DNA from: Streptomyces sp. NBC_00663
Lineage (GTDB): Bacteria > Actinomycetota > Actinomycetes > Streptomycetales > Streptomycetaceae
Direction of reading: 5' to 3'
Length of the DNA: 64,000 nt
Assembly (NCBI RefSeq): GCF_036226885.1
Contig: NZ_CP109027.1
Span: 6,200,001-6,264,000, forward strand
Below, piece after piece: positions 60,730 to 64,000 of the stretch. Made by a program: the position numbers and the translations under genes. Every line of letters begins with the position of its first letter. Position 1 is the stretch's first letter. Under the pieces are notes generated by a model. The model made no database searches and was not told where the DNA came from. It saw only the letters and a program-made list of their open reading frames with translations.

Positions 60730-62154
60730 TCAGCTCCCCGTCGGACGGACGAGCGCGGCGGCGGTGCGGGCGAGGATGCAGATGTCCTGCCACAGCGACC
60801 AGTTGTCGATGTACGCGTTGTCGAAGCGGGCCCGGTCCTCGATCGAGGTGTCGCCGCGCAGGCCGTGGATCTGGGCGAGCCCGGTGATGCCGGTCTGCAT
60901 GCGGTGACGGGCCGCGTAGCCGGGGTACATCTGGCTGAACTGGCCGACGAAGTAAGGCCGTTCGGGTCTCGGGCCGACCAGGCTCATATCGCCCCAGAAG
61001 ACGTTCCACAGCTGGAGCAGCTCGTCCAGGGAGGTGCGCCGCAGGAAGCGGCAGAACCAGGACATCCGGCGTTCGTCAGCCACGCTCCAGCGGGTCGCCG
61101 ACTCGTGTTCGTCGACCGGGCGGTGGGTGCGGAACTTCAGCAGCGTGAAGGGGCGCCCGTCCTTGCCGATGCGTTCCTGGCGGAAGACGACACCGGGTCC
61201 GTCGGTCAGCCGCAGCACCACCGCGCACACCAGCAGCAAGGGGCTGACCAGCAGCAGCAGCGTCCCGGCGACCAGCACGTCAAGGAGCCGCTTGCCGAGG
61301 CTGCCGGGCCGCCGGCCGCCCATGTCGAGCCGCCGGCAGGCGTACCCGGCGAGCTGGTCGCGGGAGGCGTACGAGGGGGCGTCCGCGTCGACCTCCCACA
61401 CCGCGCAGCCAGACTCGGCGAGCGCCCGCAGCAGCGGCCCCTGCCCGGTCCGTACGGAGGGATGGACGACGAGGACGTCCCGGACGCCGTTCTGGATGAG
61501 CGCCCGTTCGACCTCCTCGCCGGTGGTCAGCACGGGCAGGCCGTCGCTGCCGTCGGGCTGCTCGGCCACCACGCCCACCGGCCGCACTCCGCAGCGCGGG
61601 TGGCGCAGCAGGCCGGCGGCCACGCGCTGCGCGGTGGCCGCCGGGCCGATGACGAGGGCCGCGCGGGGCCGGCCGCGCAGGACCGTGCGGCGCCGCCAGT
61701 GCACGGTGCCGCGGGTCGCGCAGGCCGCGGCCGTCTGGAGCAGGAAGCCGGCGGCGAGGGTGCGGGCGTCCAGGGCGTGCTGGGGGGCGTACGCGGCGAC
61801 GAGCGCGCCGAGGGCCAGCCAGGCGACCGCGATCCGGCCGCAGACGGTGGGCAGTTCGTCGAGGACGCCCGGCACCGCTCGCGGCAGCTGCGGGCGCAGC
61901 AGCATCGACGCGGCGACCAGCAGGGCCGCGTGCAGCGGCTGGTGCGCGGTGCCGGTGAGGGCGAGGGCGCCCAGCAGGGCGGCCGCCAGGTCCGCGGCGA
62001 GCAGCGGCACGGGGGAGACGGGCCGGGGCTGGGGGCGGCGGTGCGGGAACCGGAAACCGCCGGTGACACCGCGCGACGCGAGGACCGAGACGGGCGAGAA
62101 GCCGGGGTCCCGTGGCTGCCCGCCGGGCGAGGGGAGGGTGCTTTCCGCGGTCAC
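60730..62154 (-). CDS. Polyprenyl-phosphate sugar-1-phosphate transferase (initiating enzyme)
   Basis: A 474-residue WbaP/CpsE-type protein. Four to five N-terminal helices and a CoA-binding-like domain (VIGPAATAQRVAAGLLRHP near 165) precede the catalytic domain: KRLLDVLVAGTLLLLVSPLL, FRQERIGKDGRPFTLLKFRT near 340, RRTSLDELLQLWNVFWGDMS and LVGPRPERPYFV. It starts synthesis by moving a sugar phosphate to undecaprenyl phosphate. The GTG start overlaps the preceding glycosyltransferase stop (GTGA). Confidence 0.93.
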   Translation of the reverse strand: MTAESTLPSPGGQPRDPGFSPVSVLASRGVTGGFRFPHRRPQPRPVSPVPLLAADLAAALLGALALTGTAHQPLHAALLVAASMLLRPQLPRAVPGVLDELPTVCGRIAVAWLALGALVAAYAPQHALDARTLAAGFLLQTAAACATRGTVHWRRRTVLRGRPRAALVIGPAATAQRVAAGLLRHPRCGVRPVGVVAEQPDGSDGLPVLTTGEEVERALIQNGVRDVLVVHPSVRTGQGPLLRALAESGCAVWEVDADAPSYASRDQLAGYACRRLDMGGRRPGSLGKRLLDVLVAGTLLLLVSPLLLVCAVVLRLTDGPGVVFRQERIGKDGRPFTLLKFRTHRPVDEHESATRWSVADERRMSWFCRFLRRTSLDELLQLWNVFWGDMSLVGPRPERPYFVGQFSQMYPGYAARHRMQTGITGLAQIHGLRGDTSIEDRARFDNAYIDNWSLWQDICILARTAAALVRPTGS

Positions 62155-63320
62155 GAGTGGATCGACTCCCTGTACTCGGAGGGCATGACGCGGCCTGTCG
62201 TACCGAGCAGTTCGCGGTACAGGTCCGCCACCGCCTCGGTGGTGTGCCGCACGTCGTGCGTGGCCAGCACGTGCCGGCGCCCCTGGTGGCCGAGCGACTC
62301 GCACAGCAGGGGATCGAGCAGCAGCTCGGCGACGGCCGCGGCGAGCGGCGCGGGACGCTCCGGCGGGACGAGGCAGTGCGCCGCGAGCTGCGGCGGCAGG
62401 CTCTCCCGGGCGCCGTCCACGTCGCTCAGCACCACCGTCCGCCCGCACGCCATCGCCTCCAGCGGGGCGAGCGCCATGCCCTCCCAGCGCGAGGGCAGGA
62501 CGACCAGATCGGCGGCCTGGTACCAGCGGGCGGTGTCGGGGACGTCCCCCGCGAACAGCACCGACTCCGGTGCCAGGGACCGCAGTTCGTCCCGGTCGGG
62601 CCCGTCACCGACCAGCGCGAGCCGGGCCCGCGGCACCTGCTCCAGCACCGCCTCCCACGCCCGCAGCAGCACGTCCTGCCCCTTCTGCCGGCACAGCCGC
62701 CCCACGCACACGACGAGCGGGGCGGCGGGATCGACATCGGGCAGGAGAGAGGCCCGTACGGTGCCCACCGCGGCGGGGTGGAAGCGGGCGGGGTCGATGC
62801 CGTTGGGAACGACGCCGAACCGCCCGGCGATCCCGGCGCGTACGCCGGTCGTGCGCTCCGCCTCGCTCACGCACACCACCCGGGAGGCCCAGCGCGCTCC
62901 CCACCGCTCCCACTTCAGGGCGAGTGCCGCGGTGGTCCCGCCGACCGCCTCGAACGACCAGGCGTGCGGCTGGAACACGGTCGGGATCCGTCCGCGCACC
63001 GCGAGCCGTCCGGCGAGACCGGCCTTCGCACTGTGTGCGTGCACCAGTTCGGGCCGTACCTCTTCGATCACCCGTGCGAGCCGCCGCACCTCGCCCGGGA
63101 GCGAGGGCCCCGGGGACCGTGTCGCGGACCAGTGCCGTACCTCGGCGCCCAGCGCCCGCAGCCCGTCGGCGAAGGGCCCGCCCGGACAGGCCACCGTGAC
63201 CCGCGTCCCGGCCGTGAGCTGGGCCCGGACCAGGTCCGTCACGACCCGGGCGACCCCGCCGTCCACAGGCTGCGTCACATGCAGGACCCGTGGCCGAGGG
63301 TCGGTTGCTGACTGGTGCAT
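62151..63320 (-). CDS. Glycosyltransferase, GT4 family
   Basis: A 389-residue GT-B glycosyltransferase. VLHVTQPVDGGVARVVTDLV lies at the N-terminus, LVHAHSAKAGLAGRLAVRG near 92, FGVVPNGIDPARFHP near 167, VCVGRLCRQKGQDVLLRAWE and the donor motif PSRWEGMALAPLEAMACGR. It is the first sugar-adding enzyme gene of the operon, 51 bases after the DUF3344-like gene. Confidence 0.92.
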   Translation of the reverse strand: MHQSATDPRPRVLHVTQPVDGGVARVVTDLVRAQLTAGTRVTVACPGGPFADGLRALGAEVRHWSATRSPGPSLPGEVRRLARVIEEVRPELVHAHSAKAGLAGRLAVRGRIPTVFQPHAWSFEAVGGTTAALALKWERWGARWASRVVCVSEAERTTGVRAGIAGRFGVVPNGIDPARFHPAAVGTVRASLLPDVDPAAPLVVCVGRLCRQKGQDVLLRAWEAVLEQVPRARLALVGDGPDRDELRSLAPESVLFAGDVPDTARWYQAADLVVLPSRWEGMALAPLEAMACGRTVVLSDVDGARESLPPQLAAHCLVPPERPAPLAAAVAELLLDPLLCESLGHQGRRHVLATHDVRHTTEAVADLYRELLGTTGRVMPSEYRESIHS

Positions 63321-63371
63321 TGCGCGGTTTCCTCGCTCACGGATGGCACTCGGGACGGGCGGGAACGCGCC

Positions 63372-64000
63372 TCAGCTCTGGGCGTCGACGGCGACGAAGA
63401 GCGCGCCGGCCCACGCCGCGTCCCGCTGGGAAACGAGCCGGAAGGCCAGCTGGTCACCACCGCGCCGCAGAGCCGTGCCGAGATCGAACACATCGGAGTC
63501 GTAGCCGAGCGTGTTCACATACGACGGGACACGCGACGCCGGCCGCTCGCCGGGCTCGCTGATCGTCGAATTCAGCACGTCGGAACGGGGGTTGGCGGCG
63601 TTGGTCAGCACGACGGGGGCCCGGCGATCGGCCGAGAGGGTGAGACTGTCGCCCGTACGGCCGCGGTCGCCGTCGTAGGCGACGAGACCCACCCGGCCGG
63701 AGGCACCCTTGGGGAAGCGCAGTCCGCGCGGGCCGAGATCCCGACCCGTCCCGAGCGTGTCGAAGCCGTCCCACAGGGCGAGATGCCGCAGCGGCTCCGC
63801 CGCCTTCTCGTACGCCACCACGAGCGTCCAGCCGCCCCACGCGCCGGCCGTCGACCTCCCCATCGCCACATTGACCTGAGCGACGGTGTACAGCCCCGAA
63901 CCGCTCTCCCGCACCAGCTTCGTGACGTCCGCCGAGGCCTGGAAGGCGTCCGCGCCCTGGGCCACCCGATGGCCGACCAGGGTGTCGGCGAGGACCTCCT
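63372..64000 (-). CDS. DUF3344-like surface protein (5' part cut by window edge)
   Basis: The last 208 codons are visible, and the frame is open through the right edge. The sequence is beta-rich: YTVAQVNVAMGRSTAGAWGG, WTLVVAYEKAAEPLRHLALW, DGFDTLG and FDLGTALRRGGDQLAFRLVS. This resembles the DUF3344 repeats of secreted adhesin-like proteins. No anchor or sorting signal is present at its C-terminus. It precedes the polysaccharide operon and may encode a matrix or surface component. Confidence 0.75.
   Translation of the reverse strand, partial: EVLADTLVGHRVAQGADAFQASADVTKLVRESGSGLYTVAQVNVAMGRSTAGAWGGWTLVVAYEKAAEPLRHLALWDGFDTLGTGRDLGPRGLRFPKGASGRVGLVAYDGDRGRTGDSLTLSADRRAPVVLTNAANPRSDVLNSTISEPGERPASRVPSYVNTLGYDSDVFDLGTALRRGGDQLAFRLVSQRDAAWAGALFVAVDAQS

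Noticed and set aside
60865..63504. Long plus-strand open frame opposite the sugar transferase and glycosyltransferase
   Set aside because: Same reason: no domain, no ribosome site, and the minus strand encodes clear families.

Overview
The window is high-GC actinobacterial chromosome and almost certainly Streptomyces. The codons are strongly GC-biased, GTG starts and overlapping stop/start codons are common, and the lineage-marking rodlin and chaplin surface proteins are present. From memory, the order rodlin/chaplin, acyl-CoA ligase, methylmalonate-semialdehyde dehydrogenase, copZ/copA, citrate synthase and RecD-type helicase matches one stretch of the S. coelicolor chromosome. The 17.5-26 kb segment looks like an accessory insertion into that backbone. 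No tRNA, rRNA, CRISPR array or insertion sequence was seen.

1-5.1 kb: a LacI-type regulator and a sugar ABC ATPase (cut by the left edge) lie behind two copies of a LacI-like operator. Next comes a divergent pair, a phosphinothricin-acetyltransferase-like GNAT against an XRE-cupin regulator plus MFS exporter, whose start codons overlap inside one inverted repeat. 5.1-17.3 kb: a decayed ORF, RecD2-like helicase, citrate synthase, a 6C small RNA, the copper ATPase/chaperone pair with a CsoR-type operator, a cation/H+ antiporter, an alcohol dehydrogenase, a GNAT and a NarL-type two-component system.

17.5-25.9 kb: a compact RiPP locus that I read as a linaridin (legonaridin-like) cluster. It has a small LuxR-type regulator, two Thr-rich precursor peptides, a hairpin that probably attenuates read-through, a membrane protein, an alpha/beta hydrolase, a CypL-like protein, a SAM methyltransferase, an ABC exporter, a phytoene-desaturase-like flavoprotein and a GPP34-family protein. 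Nearly all of these overlap by a few bases. There is no CypD-like decarboxylase and no C-terminal Cys in the precursors, so no AviCys ring is expected.

26-34.3 kb: a small MerR-like gene, a decayed AraC regulator, then a myo-inositol catabolism locus (IolE-like isomerase divergent from iolC, aldolase, iolB, iolD, mmsA) closed by a strong terminator. 34.3-45.7 kb: a lipoprotein, an amino-acid permease, an orphan condensation/PapA-like enzyme, a secreted-hydrolase/ABC-ATPase fusion with its permease, a VWA lipoprotein and a long-chain acyl-CoA synthetase. The fusion gene carries an in-frame copy of a dispersed repeat also found at 27.0 kb.

45.8-50 kb: the aerial-hypha surface locus, with three rodlins, an LCP-family protein, a short chaplin and a two-domain sortase-anchored chaplin. 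50-64 kb: an exopolysaccharide locus, mostly one tightly coupled minus-strand operon (glycosyltransferases, polyprenyl-phosphate sugar transferase, O-antigen ligase, MurJ-like flippase, polysaccharide deacetylase, Wzz-like protein, FemAB/CelD-like protein). It is bordered by an ATP-grasp/flavoprotein pair, a secreted GH26-like hydrolase, and a DUF3344-like protein cut by the right edge.
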